64,000 nucleotides of DNA from Bacteroidota bacterium. GTDB lineage: Bacteria > Bacteroidota > Bacteroidia > NS11-12g > UBA955. This document shows positions 35,410 to 44,500 of the stretch, piece after piece. The DNA is taken from assembly GCA_027621365.1 (NCBI GenBank), contig JAQCBH010000011.1, positions 19,919 to 83,918 of the forward strand, given 5' to 3'. A program made the position numbers and the translations under genes. Every line of letters begins with the position of its first letter. The stretch's first letter is position 1. The notes under the pieces are model-generated. The model had not been told where the DNA came from. It searched no databases and worked only from the letters and a program-made list of their open reading frames with translations.

Positions 35410-36864
35410 GTGCGCACGCTTGTTTTCTTCGCCTTGAGCAGCCTTTTGTCTGCCTCCTATGCCCAAAGAGTGGTGATGTCGAACAAGCCCCAGATGTACG
35501 AACGACGAACGCTGTATCACAAAGCTCTAGGAGAAAATGAGGAGGGAATCTACACGCTTAATTACTCTAGCTTGGATTTGGGAGATGGATTCAACATTGA
35601 ATGGTACGATCCTGAGTTTCGCTTTTTGCACGAACGGCACATAGAAGGCCCAAAGGGTCAGCAGGTCATCAAGGTCTTTTTGAATAAAGACCGTATTCAG
35701 TGGCTCTGCCTGGACAGTCGAAAAAGAGATTCAGCCCAGTTGGTGCTGTATTCCTTGAACGGTCAAATGGAAGGCGACATTCAGTCGATCGCGCTGGGGA
35801 AATTACCCATTCAATCGATCGATTTGGATCAAGTCAATGTGGACTTTTCGGCTGATCGACAACACTTGATATTCTTGGCTTTGGCCGATCATTCATCGGG
35901 GTCTCAATTGCACATGCGCAGTTTCAATACCTTGGAAGGATCGCTGGTGGCCGCCAAAGACACGGTTTTGTCTCTTCGCGACAACGATTGGTATTGGTAC
36001 GCTTCAGATGCCAACAATCAGGGAGATGCATTGGCGGTGTTGCGATTGTATCAATCGACCAAGAGCATTGCGCGAAGCAACTTCGACAAAGAGTCGATGG
36101 CCTGTTTTTGGAATGGAGCGTCGCTGAAGGTTTTTCCTTTCTTGCAGGAGCAGGTCATTGGTGATTTGGATGTTGTGGCGCACCCCAGTCAACGTCTGTT
36201 TTGCCTGGCGGGTCTTTACAATGGCAAAGAGGCAATGGAATCAAAAGGGAGTTTTCGGTGTGTGGTAGATTCAACGGCTACTTGGAGTGAAAATCTACAT
36301 CCATGGACAGATCCTGTTTTGACCCTAATGGTAGGAGAAAAGGCGAGGAAAAAAGGGGTACTTCCTGAACACTTTCAAGTGCGAAAGTTGTTCTGGCTCA
36401 GCGATGGGGGATTGAGCATGGTGCTGGAACAGTTCTATGAATCCAAGCAAATGGAAACCTATTATCTGAATGGAGTACCCCAAACGTCCACCAAGACCTT
36501 GTTTACATTCGGGGATATTTGCATCGCTTTGACGGGGCGTCCCGGACTATCCGATACAGCGGTTTTGGTTCGAAAAAACCAAGTAGCCTCGCCGAGCAAT
36601 TCCTTTCTCTTGGGCTTAGGAGTCTGCCAAACCGACAGCGAATTGCACATCATTTACAACGATGACATTGCCCGTAGCAATCGAGTGATGGACGCGGTCA
36701 TTGGGCCTGATGCCGGTATTCGGCGCGTGGCATTGCTCGACAGTGAAAATACCTATAGTACCATTGTTCCCGAAGATGGACGCCAAACCGCGTTTGGATC
36801 CTTTATCTTGCCGATCTATCGGGATAAGCAGTGGTATTGGATGCAATTATTGACCTATGATTAA
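35410..36864 (+). CDS. Secreted protein of unknown function
   Basis: About 484 residues with an SPI signal peptide (RTLVFFALSSLLSASYAQ). I do not recognise a family; the body is beta-rich with repeated strand-turn patterns and could form a beta-propeller. No catalytic motif stands out. I chose GTG 35410, preceded by CAAATTTG at 3 nt; GTG 35389 and TTG 35404 are possible. It overlaps the next membrane-protein gene by 8 nt, so the two are coupled. There is no T9SS tail or lipobox, so the product is probably periplasmic or secreted. Confidence 0.7.
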   Translation: MRTLVFFALSSLLSASYAQRVVMSNKPQMYERRTLYHKALGENEEGIYTLNYSSLDLGDGFNIEWYDPEFRFLHERHIEGPKGQQVIKVFLNKDRIQWLCLDSRKRDSAQLVLYSLNGQMEGDIQSIALGKLPIQSIDLDQVNVDFSADRQHLIFLALADHSSGSQLHMRSFNTLEGSLVAAKDTVLSLRDNDWYWYASDANNQGDALAVLRLYQSTKSIARSNFDKESMACFWNGASLKVFPFLQEQVIGDLDVVAHPSQRLFCLAGLYNGKEAMESKGSFRCVVDSTATWSENLHPWTDPVLTLMVGEKARKKGVLPEHFQVRKLFWLSDGGLSMVLEQFYESKQMETYYLNGVPQTSTKTLFTFGDICIALTGRPGLSDTAVLVRKNQVASPSNSFLLGLGVCQTDSELHIIYNDDIARSNRVMDAVIGPDAGIRRVALLDSENTYSTIVPEDGRQTAFGSFILPIYRDKQWYWMQLLTYD

Positions 36865-37879
36865 GACCTTCACCAATAAGAGTATCACCGTATTTGTCTT
36901 CGTGGTGTTGATGGCCGCTCTGCTTCGGTTAATGGGGGTGGCTTGGGCCTATGAACCGGGTTCCATTCGCAGCGGTGCCTTGCAGGGCTTCTTCAGAGGT
37001 TTGCACAACTATCCCTGGTTGTCGGCTTTGATAGCCCTGTCTTTGACCTTGTGGCAAGGGTTCACTTGGAATAATTTGGCTCAGCGATCGGGCATCATTG
37101 CTAGTTCATCGGGCTATTTGTTGCCTCTGGTATACGTTTGCTTGGCCTCGTTTTATCCGGCCAATTTGTACTTGAGCAATTTGGTGATGGCCAATTCGCT
37201 CTTTGTGTTGGGCTTGGGTTTGTTGGCCTCTCAGTCACAATCTCAACGGCATTCTCGTCAATTGTTCTATGTGTCATTGTTGTTTGGATTGGCTAGCTTG
37301 ATCGTTCCAGAAACCTATTGGATGTTGGTGTTTTTGATTGTGGCGGTAATGGTGTTCAAGACCATACAATTCAACGATGTATTGGCCATATGCTTTGGAA
37401 TGGCCATGCCGTTTTTCTTCCTTTACAGCCTGAATGAGTTGTTTGCCCCGGCTGAATCCACTTGGCGGGCAGCGAGCATTTTTCAAATACCGACATCCCA
37501 ATTCTCGGCCGTTCACTGGGCTGCCGTTGATGTTGTTCCTCTTTTGCTGGTTTGTGTGCTGGGAATCATGGGTTTGGCTCGTGCGCTGTTCTCCTACTAC
37601 AAGAACAACACAGAAACGCGCAGAAGCTTGCTGACACTGACCTTCTTTACCGTCTTTGGTTTGATTTTGTTGTTGCTGCGCTGGGAGAGTTTGCCTCAGT
37701 TCTATTTGATCTTGATGCTACCCCTTTCCCTGTTCGTCAGTTCCTTGTTGATGTCCACTCGAAAGCCTTGGTTGGGTTCCGTATCATTGGTATTTGTGTT
37801 GCTCATGCAGCTCATTTCTGTGCACCATAAACACTGGTCCTTGCTCGATACCCTCTGGTCTTGGATCATGCCCTTTTAA
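36857..37879 (+). CDS. Multi-pass membrane protein, DUF6427-like
   Basis: A 340-residue integral membrane protein with about nine or ten hydrophobic helices and short loops. The pattern (hydrophobic start, LYLSNLVMANSLFVLGL, then SLIVPETYWMLVFL) resembles DUF6427 membrane proteins of Bacteroidota, whose function is unknown; this match is by eye and tentative. It overlaps the secreted protein gene by 8 nt and its stop directly abuts the stop of the convergent AcpH-like gene. Confidence 0.6.
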   Translation: MIKTFTNKSITVFVFVVLMAALLRLMGVAWAYEPGSIRSGALQGFFRGLHNYPWLSALIALSLTLWQGFTWNNLAQRSGIIASSSGYLLPLVYVCLASFYPANLYLSNLVMANSLFVLGLGLLASQSQSQRHSRQLFYVSLLFGLASLIVPETYWMLVFLIVAVMVFKTIQFNDVLAICFGMAMPFFFLYSLNELFAPAESTWRAASIFQIPTSQFSAVHWAAVDVVPLLLVCVLGIMGLARALFSYYKNNTETRRSLLTLTFFTVFGLILLLLRWESLPQFYLILMLPLSLFVSSLLMSTRKPWLGSVSLVFVLLMQLISVHHKHWSLLDTLWSWIMPF

Positions 37880-38512
37880 TTAGGGCCAAAGGCTAGGGAG
37901 GTGCTTTTGGTTGGATTGGACCAACTGACCCATGATATCGGCCACCACCGCCAATTGCTCGTTTGACCATTCGTTTCGACTGGCGCCCGTTTGCATGTAA
38001 ACGCGCATCAATGCGTAGGCCAAATCACTGTCGGCTTGGTATCGTTCGATGTACCGACTGTCGATGAAGCGTTCGACCCCGGCAATGGCTTGTGGAAATG
38101 CTTGTTCATTCAGCCACTGAGCAATCTGTGGAAATGCCGTTTCCAAATCGCTGTACATGTGTTGAGCCGCCTGCGGATGCAAAGTCAACAGGGCTTTGTC
38201 CAAGCTCAACTCGATGGCCACGTGCAGACCAAAATAAAAGCGCGGAATTTGCACAGATTCAAAGGCTGTTCGAACTGAATCGCGGTTCTCGGAATACAGA
38301 ATTTTGAAAAAGGGGTGTTGGTGAAACCAGGCATCTCGTTGCAAATGCTGACGAGCTCCTCGGTGCCAATCAAGGGGATGAACTTCCTCTTTCCAGTTGG
38401 GCTTGAACTGCCCCTTGGAAGCATTTCGAATCAAGTCTGGCCCCAAGAGTCCGGCATTGTACAAGCTTTGCCCTTCTTGGTGATCAAACACAAAATGCCC
38501 CAGAAAATTCAT
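37880..38512 (-). CDS. acpH: Acyl carrier protein phosphodiesterase-like protein
   Basis: A 210-residue protein similar to AcpH/DUF479, an HD-like metal enzyme that removes phosphopantetheine from acyl carrier protein. Visible marks are [24 protein letters not shown], and a [21 protein letters not shown] histidine-rich metal region, plus [12 protein letters not shown]. Activity is inferred. The ATG at 38512 is chosen over a TTG at 38518 because TATATTTG (38516-38523) lies just 3 nt before it. The gene is divergent from msrB. Confidence 0.7.
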   Translation of the reverse strand: MNFLGHFVFDHQEGQSLYNAGLLGPDLIRNASKGQFKPNWKEEVHPLDWHRGARQHLQRDAWFHQHPFFKILYSENRDSVRTAFESVQIPRFYFGLHVAIELSLDKALLTLHPQAAQHMYSDLETAFPQIAQWLNEQAFPQAIAGVERFIDSRYIERYQADSDLAYALMRVYMQTGASRNEWSNEQLAVVADIMGQLVQSNQKHLPSLWP

Positions 38513-38515
38513 GCC

Positions 38516-38523
38516 CAAATATA
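38516..38523 (-). promoter_or_regulatory. acpH -7 element TATATTTG
   Basis: An exact TAnnTTTG on the minus strand ending 3 nt before ATG 38512, so the transcript is probably leaderless. Confidence 0.6.
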
Positions 38524-38564
38524 GGGGGCGGCAAACCGTATGCTCTGGGAAATGTTATACGATC

Positions 38565-39101
38565 ATGGGTTTTTGGATTCGACCATTCACCATCTGTTTA
38601 TTTCTTTGTTGTGCCGCTGTGTCGTGCCAATCCCTTCCTCATACTCCCACCATGACTGATACCCCTTCTGTGACAAAAACCGATGCCGAATGGCTCGAAC
38701 AATTGGGCCCAGACGCCTACCGTGTGCTTCGCCAAAAAGGAACCGAACGACCCTTTAGCAGCGAGTTTGAAACTTTGTGGGAGGACGGAATCTACCGTTG
38801 CAAAGGATGCGGTTCGGAATTGTTTGCCTCTGAAACCAAGTTCGATGCGGGTTGCGGCTGGCCAAGCTTTTACCAAGCCATTGATTCTTCGCGAATTCTA
38901 GAGAAACGAGATGTAAGTCATGGAATGATCAGAACCGAGGTGCTGTGCGCCCAATGCGGAGGTCATTTGGGTCATGTATTTCCCGATGGTTACGGCCAAC
39001 CCACTGGCTTGCGTTATTGCATCAACGGCATAAGCTTGGACTTTGATTCGGAACAGGATTCTGACAGCGAGTCCCAAGGGGATTCCAGTCAAAATCCGTA
39101 A
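38565..39101 (+). CDS. msrB: Lipoprotein methionine-R-sulfoxide reductase
   Basis: Reduces methionine-R-sulfoxide in damaged proteins. The 178-residue protein starts with a lipoprotein signal ([10 protein letters not shown]), so it repairs envelope proteins. The MsrB domain has zinc pairs CKGC and CAQC, the GCGWPSF motif, GHLGHVF, and the nucleophile Cys in RYCING. A short acidic Ser/Asp-rich tail follows. The ATG at 38565 gives the signal peptide; upstream in-frame starts lie over the divergent gene. It precedes polA by 12 nt. Confidence 0.92.
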   Translation: MGFWIRPFTICLFLCCAAVSCQSLPHTPTMTDTPSVTKTDAEWLEQLGPDAYRVLRQKGTERPFSSEFETLWEDGIYRCKGCGSELFASETKFDAGCGWPSFYQAIDSSRILEKRDVSHGMIRTEVLCAQCGGHLGHVFPDGYGQPTGLRYCINGISLDFDSEQDSDSESQGDSSQNP

Positions 39102-39113
39102 TTTGCTAGGCTC

Positions 39114-41951
39114 ATGGAGCCTGCCCCTAAACTCTTTTTACTGGATGGAATGGCGCTGATTTACAGAGCCTTCTTCGCTTTCAGCCAGAATCCCCGAATT
39201 ACCTCAAAAGGCCTGAACGCCAGTGCCATGTTTGGGTTTACCAATACTTTATTGGAAGTGTTGAGAAAGCAAGGTCCCAGCCATTTGGCTGTCGTTTTTG
39301 ATACCGACAAGCCCACGGCTCGACACATCGAGTTTGAAGCCTACAAAGCCCAGCGGGAGGCCATGCCTGAAGATTTGAGAAAGAGCATTCCATACATCTT
39401 TCAAATCATCGAAGGATTCAATATTCCCGTCATCACCAAAGACGGTTATGAGGCCGATGACATCATCGGTACGCTGGCCTGGCAGGCGCACGATCAAGGT
39501 TATCAGGTGTACATGATGACTCCCGATAAAGACTTTGCGCAATTGGTGCGCGATGGGGTGTACATCTACAAGCCGGGCCGAGCTGGCATTGGAGATGAAA
39601 TCTTGGGCGTTCCTGAAGTATTGGCCAAATGGGAAATCGAACGCGTAGACCAAGTCATAGACATCTTGGGCCTGTGGGGCGATGCCGTTGACAACATTCC
39701 CGGCGTGCCCGGTGTGGGCGAAAAGACGGCTAAAAAATTGATTGCCGATTGGGGCTCGGTCGATAACATCATTGCCAATGCCGCGTCCTTGAAGGGAAAG
39801 CTGGCAGAGAAATTTGTAGAATTTGCCGATCAAGCTCGTTTGAGCAAGCGCCTAGCGACCATCGATACCGCTGTACCCCTAGACTTGACCCCTGCTGATT
39901 TGGCCTTGGGCGAGTGGAACAAAGAGGCCTTGATGGAGGTCTTTGCCGAATTGGAATTTAGAGGTTTGACTCAGCGGGTTTTGGGTATGGATGCTCCCAT
40001 GATGGAGAGCACTGAAGTCCCTAAGCGCCCTGCTTCCAATCCCAACCAAACCGACCTATTTGGCTTTGAGGAGGAAACCCCTACTCCCGTCTATCAAACC
40101 CTATCCGACCTAGAGCATCGATATGTAACGGTCAACAGCCCTGAAACTTGGGCGGAATTGCAGCAGTGTTTTGAAAGCCATTCGGAATTCTGTTTTGATA
40201 CAGAAACCTCAGGTGTCGATGCCTTGACGGCTGATTTAGTCGGCCTGTCGTTTTGTTTCAAAGAAGGAGAGGCTTATTACATACCGGTGGCTCAAAACAC
40301 CCAAACGTTGGAGTTGTTTGCCGCCCCTGTTGCGGGCAGCGAAAAGGGTCTAAGTGCAACTGAAACTTTGTCCAAGCTTCAACCCTACTTTGTTTCGAAT
40401 GCTCTAAAGATTGCCCAGAATTTGAAATACGACTGGGCGGTATTGAACAAGCATGGATGCCAGTTGAAGGGGCCCTATTTCGACACGATGTTGGCGCATT
40501 ATGTGCTTGAGCCTGATAAGAGGCACAACATGCAAGTCTTGAGCGAGCATTATCTGGGTTATACCCCCATTAGCATCGAAACCTTGATTGGGAAAAAGGG
40601 CAAAAACCAAGGCACCATGGCCGATGTTCCTTTGGAGCAAATCGCTGAATACGCCGCCGAAGATGGCGATGTGACCTACCGCTTGTACGGAAAACTGAAG
40701 TCAGAATTGGCCGAGCGAGGACTGGAATCGGTGCTGAATGACATCGAACTTCCCTTGGTTTCGGTTTTGGCCGAAATGGAAGCAGAAGGAGTGCGGGTGG
40801 ATACCGCTTTTTTGCGCGATTACAGTCAATTGTTGACCACCCAAGCCATTGCCTTGCAAGATAAAATTCATGGCCATGCCGGCCAATCCTTCAATGTGTC
40901 TTCCCCTCAGCAAGTGGGAGCCTTGTTGTTCGATCATTTGAAGTTGTCAGACAAGCCAAAGAAGACCAAAACCGGCCAATACCAAACCGATGAAGAGACC
41001 TTGTTGTCTCTGGCTGGCAAGCACGAAGTGGTTCAACAGATATTGGATTTTAGGGCTTTGCAAAAGCTCAAGAGCACCTATGTGGATGCCATTCCCCAAT
41101 TGGTCAATGCCAAAACGGGCCGGGTACACACCCATTTCAATCAGGCTGTAGCGGCCACAGGCCGTTTGAGCAGCCAGAATCCCAACTTGCAAAACATTCC
41201 CATTCGCACCGAGTTGGGTCGTGAAATTCGCAAAGCATTTGTGGCTCGCGATCCCCAACATGTCTTGCTCAGTGCTGACTATTCCCAGATTGAATTGAGG
41301 GTCATTGCTCACATCAGTGGGGATCAGGGCATGAAAGAGGCCTTCATTGCCGGACACGACATTCACACCGCTACGGCCGCCAAGGTATGGGGAGTAGAGA
41401 TTGGGGAAGTGGACAGCGACATGAGGCGCAAAGCCAAAACCGTCAACTTTGGTATCATTTATGGAATATCAGCTTTTGGCTTGAGCCAGCGAGTGGGGAT
41501 TTCGCGTTCAGAGGCCAAAGAGATCATCGATCAGTATTTCATTCAATTCCCGGGCATCAAATCCTACATGGATTCGACCATTGAAGGGGCTAGGAGCAAA
41601 GGATACGTGGAGACCATATTGGGCCGCAGGCGCTATGTGCCCGATGTGAACTCCAGAAACGCCACTGTTCGCGGTTTTGCCGAGCGAAACGCCATCAATG
41701 CCCCTATACAAGGATCGGCGGCTGATATGATCAAGTTGGCCATGGTTCGCATTCAAGATTGGTTGAAAGCTGAGCAATTGGACACGCGCATGACCTTGCA
41801 GGTGCACGATGAATTGCTGTTTGATGTACCTCAGCACGAACTAGAAGTGGTGCGTGAACCCATTGTCAATTTGATGCAAAATGCCCTGCCTCTGAGCATA
41901 CCCGTTTTGGTGGAAAGTGGGGTAGGCAACAATTGGCTAGAAGCCCATTAA
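39114..41951 (+). CDS. polA: DNA polymerase I
   Basis: Fills gaps and removes RNA primers in replication and repair. The 945-residue protein has all three parts. The 5' nuclease (about 1-300) shows FLLDGMALIYRAFF, KDGYEADDIIG, MTPDKDFAQL and DNIPGVPGVGEKTAKKL. The 3'-5' exonuclease (about 345-540) keeps FDTETSG and the YAAEDGDVTY segment, so proofreading should be active. The polymerase (about 560-945) shows DYSQIELRVIAHISGD, RRKAKTVNFGIIYG and QVHDELLFD. Its stop shares TTAA with the convergent porin gene. Confidence 0.98.
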   Translation: MEPAPKLFLLDGMALIYRAFFAFSQNPRITSKGLNASAMFGFTNTLLEVLRKQGPSHLAVVFDTDKPTARHIEFEAYKAQREAMPEDLRKSIPYIFQIIEGFNIPVITKDGYEADDIIGTLAWQAHDQGYQVYMMTPDKDFAQLVRDGVYIYKPGRAGIGDEILGVPEVLAKWEIERVDQVIDILGLWGDAVDNIPGVPGVGEKTAKKLIADWGSVDNIIANAASLKGKLAEKFVEFADQARLSKRLATIDTAVPLDLTPADLALGEWNKEALMEVFAELEFRGLTQRVLGMDAPMMESTEVPKRPASNPNQTDLFGFEEETPTPVYQTLSDLEHRYVTVNSPETWAELQQCFESHSEFCFDTETSGVDALTADLVGLSFCFKEGEAYYIPVAQNTQTLELFAAPVAGSEKGLSATETLSKLQPYFVSNALKIAQNLKYDWAVLNKHGCQLKGPYFDTMLAHYVLEPDKRHNMQVLSEHYLGYTPISIETLIGKKGKNQGTMADVPLEQIAEYAAEDGDVTYRLYGKLKSELAERGLESVLNDIELPLVSVLAEMEAEGVRVDTAFLRDYSQLLTTQAIALQDKIHGHAGQSFNVSSPQQVGALLFDHLKLSDKPKKTKTGQYQTDEETLLSLAGKHEVVQQILDFRALQKLKSTYVDAIPQLVNAKTGRVHTHFNQAVAATGRLSSQNPNLQNIPIRTELGREIRKAFVARDPQHVLLSADYSQIELRVIAHISGDQGMKEAFIAGHDIHTATAAKVWGVEIGEVDSDMRRKAKTVNFGIIYGISAFGLSQRVGISRSEAKEIIDQYFIQFPGIKSYMDSTIEGARSKGYVETILGRRRYVPDVNSRNATVRGFAERNAINAPIQGSAADMIKLAMVRIQDWLKAEQLDTRMTLQVHDELLFDVPQHELEVVREPIVNLMQNALPLSIPVLVESGVGNNWLEAH

Positions 41952-43918
41952 TTGAAGAAATTCCATACCACGGCTAAGCGCAAACGGGCCGGAAGAATGG
42001 GGTAGGCATAGGTGCTTTCGTAACGAGAGTTGAACCCCGAATAGTACCACCATTCGTTTAGGTGTTCGTATTTGATCGAGATGTCAACCGATTGAATTCG
42101 ACCGGTAAAGAAAACATCCAGGACCGGATAGTTTCCGAGTTGAACGCCACCTGCCGATGCCGCATAAAAGGATCCCAAATCTGGGCGGTACATCCAAGCG
42201 GTGTAGGCACTCGTGGTCTTTGCATCTATACCCAAACGGAAGGCCAAGGCCTCTTGAAAGGCAGACCCTTGAAAATAGGTGCTCAAGGCCAGCCAGTGCT
42301 TGGGCCATAGACCTTCACTCAGGTTGGAGTTGTTGTTGATGCGAATGACTTGACCCTGATAGCGCAGCCAAGCATGGAAATGCTTTCCAGCCATCAATCG
42401 CTGTTGAATGCCGCCTTGGATATACTGCCCATTGGCCGAGCTCAGTTGGGCTTGGGCCCTGTCCAAGTCATCTTGAGCAAAGGCATAGCTGCGCTCAAAC
42501 TGCCCGGCTGATAGGCTGATTTGCTGCCCATCGGCTGACCAAATCAAAGACAATTTGTTGGACTGCCCGAATCGGTTGGGGTTCCAAGTTCCGTTTAGGG
42601 CTTGGCTTTGAAAGGAGGCTTCAAATAGAGAAATATGGCTTCGTTCAGCAGAGGCCTCGAGTTTCAAGGAATGCTGGCCCATTGTGTGTACGGCCGTGTA
42701 CCGAAAATGGTAATCTCCCGATTTGTATCCCGAGCCAAAGGGGTTGCTCAGCAGAGAAAAATGCTGATTCAAACTCTCGCCTTGATGGGCCCCTTCGAGT
42801 GCCAATCCAATGGTCTTTACACGCTGTTCTCCGCCTGTTTTATGAAAGACGCTGCCGCTCTCAGCGCGGACATGGGCGGTTATCCAGAAGTGCTCCGTTT
42901 GCTTCCTGACTCCTAGAGCCTGTGACCAGCGGTGGTAGGCGCTGGAATCGCTTAACTCATCGTCAATGAAGCGGTGGTAAAACGCAGAATCGGGCGATGC
43001 GTCGCTGTATTGGTAGTACAGGCGTTCATTCTCCAGTTTGTATTCCAATGCCCAGCTAGTATCAGCCAACTTATAACGGGTGTAAACGGTTTGGGCATTG
43101 CGTCGAAATACCGATTGAGCTTGCAGGTTCCAAGGCTGGTAAATGCCGAAGGTTCTCAAAGCTGCTCCAAGGCTGTCGGGTTGCCAATAAAAGCTGCTGT
43201 CGTTGTACAAGCCTCCGTTTTCGTTTCGTCTGGCCCGGTTCCAGGTCACAATGCTCTGTTGGGTCAAGCGACCGTTGGGGCTCACAAAATGGCTTCCCCA
43301 CTGAATGTTGCGAAACAAATGATCTTGGTTCGAACCAGGGTATTGATCTTGATTCAAGACCGAGTTGTAGCGAACTGTGCTATTCCAAGTGGGAGAAAAA
43401 TTCTGGCTGTGAAGGGCCTGCAAACCAATGAATCGCCCGTCGCCTTGGCTATAATGAAAGCGGGTGAAAGGCATGCTAACCTGATAAAATTCAAACGAAT
43501 CGCTGCTTTGCAAAAGCGGGCCATAAGGGTTGAGGCCTAATCGAATTCCCGATTCACGATGCGGGTTGAAGGTCAAGGATTGAGTAGGGCCATTGTTGAG
43601 TCCTAGGGTGGCCAAGGGTCCATTGTAGGTTTGGTCAAGGGTGTACAGCCGGGCGGGCAAAGCTTTGCCAAAGCTGGAGTCGTAGGGGCGAAAATCTTGC
43701 CCGTTCCAAAGGGATATGGCTCCTGCCACCGGCGGATACTGCTTGACCTTCGAAGCCGATCGCTGCGCGCGATTCAGGCTGTCGAGCCGAGCCAAACTGT
43801 CATTCAATTCAGGGGCGGTTACAAAATCGCCCATGTCTAGGATTTGACCTTGTGCAGGAAAAACACTTAGCGTAAAAACGCAAAGGCCCAGCAACCGGAG
43901 GAATTTATTTCCCAGCAT
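41948..43918 (-). CDS. Putative porin (outer-membrane beta barrel)
   Basis: A 656-residue protein with a signal peptide (LRLLGLCVFTLSVFPAQG) and a long body of amphipathic strands rich in Tyr, Trp, Ser and Gln ending in FFN, typical of the large putative porins of Bacteroidota. No plug, carboxypeptidase-like or TonB box region is seen, so it is not a SusC-type receptor. The ATG at 43918 is chosen; CAATTTTG lies 6 nt before it. The stop shares TTAA with polA. Confidence 0.75.
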   Translation of the reverse strand: MLGNKFLRLLGLCVFTLSVFPAQGQILDMGDFVTAPELNDSLARLDSLNRAQRSASKVKQYPPVAGAISLWNGQDFRPYDSSFGKALPARLYTLDQTYNGPLATLGLNNGPTQSLTFNPHRESGIRLGLNPYGPLLQSSDSFEFYQVSMPFTRFHYSQGDGRFIGLQALHSQNFSPTWNSTVRYNSVLNQDQYPGSNQDHLFRNIQWGSHFVSPNGRLTQQSIVTWNRARRNENGGLYNDSSFYWQPDSLGAALRTFGIYQPWNLQAQSVFRRNAQTVYTRYKLADTSWALEYKLENERLYYQYSDASPDSAFYHRFIDDELSDSSAYHRWSQALGVRKQTEHFWITAHVRAESGSVFHKTGGEQRVKTIGLALEGAHQGESLNQHFSLLSNPFGSGYKSGDYHFRYTAVHTMGQHSLKLEASAERSHISLFEASFQSQALNGTWNPNRFGQSNKLSLIWSADGQQISLSAGQFERSYAFAQDDLDRAQAQLSSANGQYIQGGIQQRLMAGKHFHAWLRYQGQVIRINNNSNLSEGLWPKHWLALSTYFQGSAFQEALAFRLGIDAKTTSAYTAWMYRPDLGSFYAASAGGVQLGNYPVLDVFFTGRIQSVDISIKYEHLNEWWYYSGFNSRYESTYAYPILPARLRLAVVWNFFN

Positions 43919-43977
43919 TGGGGGCAAAATTGCGCATAAAAAAGCAGAATAGGCGTCTTGCTTGTTATCTTAGGGCA

Positions 43978-44460
43978 ATGAAGCTGCTGCTGCTATACCT
44001 GGGCATATTTCTCATGAGCTTGGTCAAGTATGCGGCAGCGGTAGCCATGGCCCTTGCTGCTGGTCATCCATGGTTGGGATTTCTCGTCTGCACCATCGGT
44101 GGTTTTTTGGGTTCATTTGGAATGGTCTACGGTGGGCGACACCTTCAACGGTGGTGGCAAAAGCGCCGCGGAAAAAACTCTCCTCAGAAGCGATTTACCC
44201 CCGTCAAGCGCAAGATGGTCTGGTTGCGCTCTCACGGTGGCTTTGTTCTCATTGCTGCCTTGAGCCCTTTGGTTTTGTCCTTGCCCATTGGCTGTGCATT
44301 GAGCATGACCTTCATTCACAGCCGAAAGCGCATTGTCTTGGGCATGTGGATTTCGGTGCTGTTTTGGAGTTCCTTGTTGTTCGGGATCCAAGCATTGGGT
44401 CAGAGTGCTCAAGCACAGGAAATTCTGAGTTTCCGCCAATGGTGGGACCAACTCTTTTAA
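43978..44460 (+). CDS. Small multi-pass membrane protein
   Basis: A 160-residue membrane protein with about three to four hydrophobic segments (1-30, 33-52, 90-112, 120-140) separated by a very basic loop (about 58-85). I do not recognise a family. ATG 43978 follows TATCTTAG (43966-43973) by 4 nt. It precedes the lipoprotein/barrel pair by 40 nt and could belong with it. Confidence 0.65.
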   Translation: MKLLLLYLGIFLMSLVKYAAAVAMALAAGHPWLGFLVCTIGGFLGSFGMVYGGRHLQRWWQKRRGKNSPQKRFTPVKRKMVWLRSHGGFVLIAALSPLVLSLPIGCALSMTFIHSRKRIVLGMWISVLFWSSLLFGIQALGQSAQAQEILSFRQWWDQLF

Positions 44461-44500
44461 GTTTCCCCAATCGGCAGAACTGATGTAACTTGCTTTCGCT

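Noticed and set aside
41948..43918. SusC-type TonB-dependent receptor
   Set aside because: No plug domain, TonB box or adjacent SusD lipoprotein is visible; it reads as a plain putative porin.
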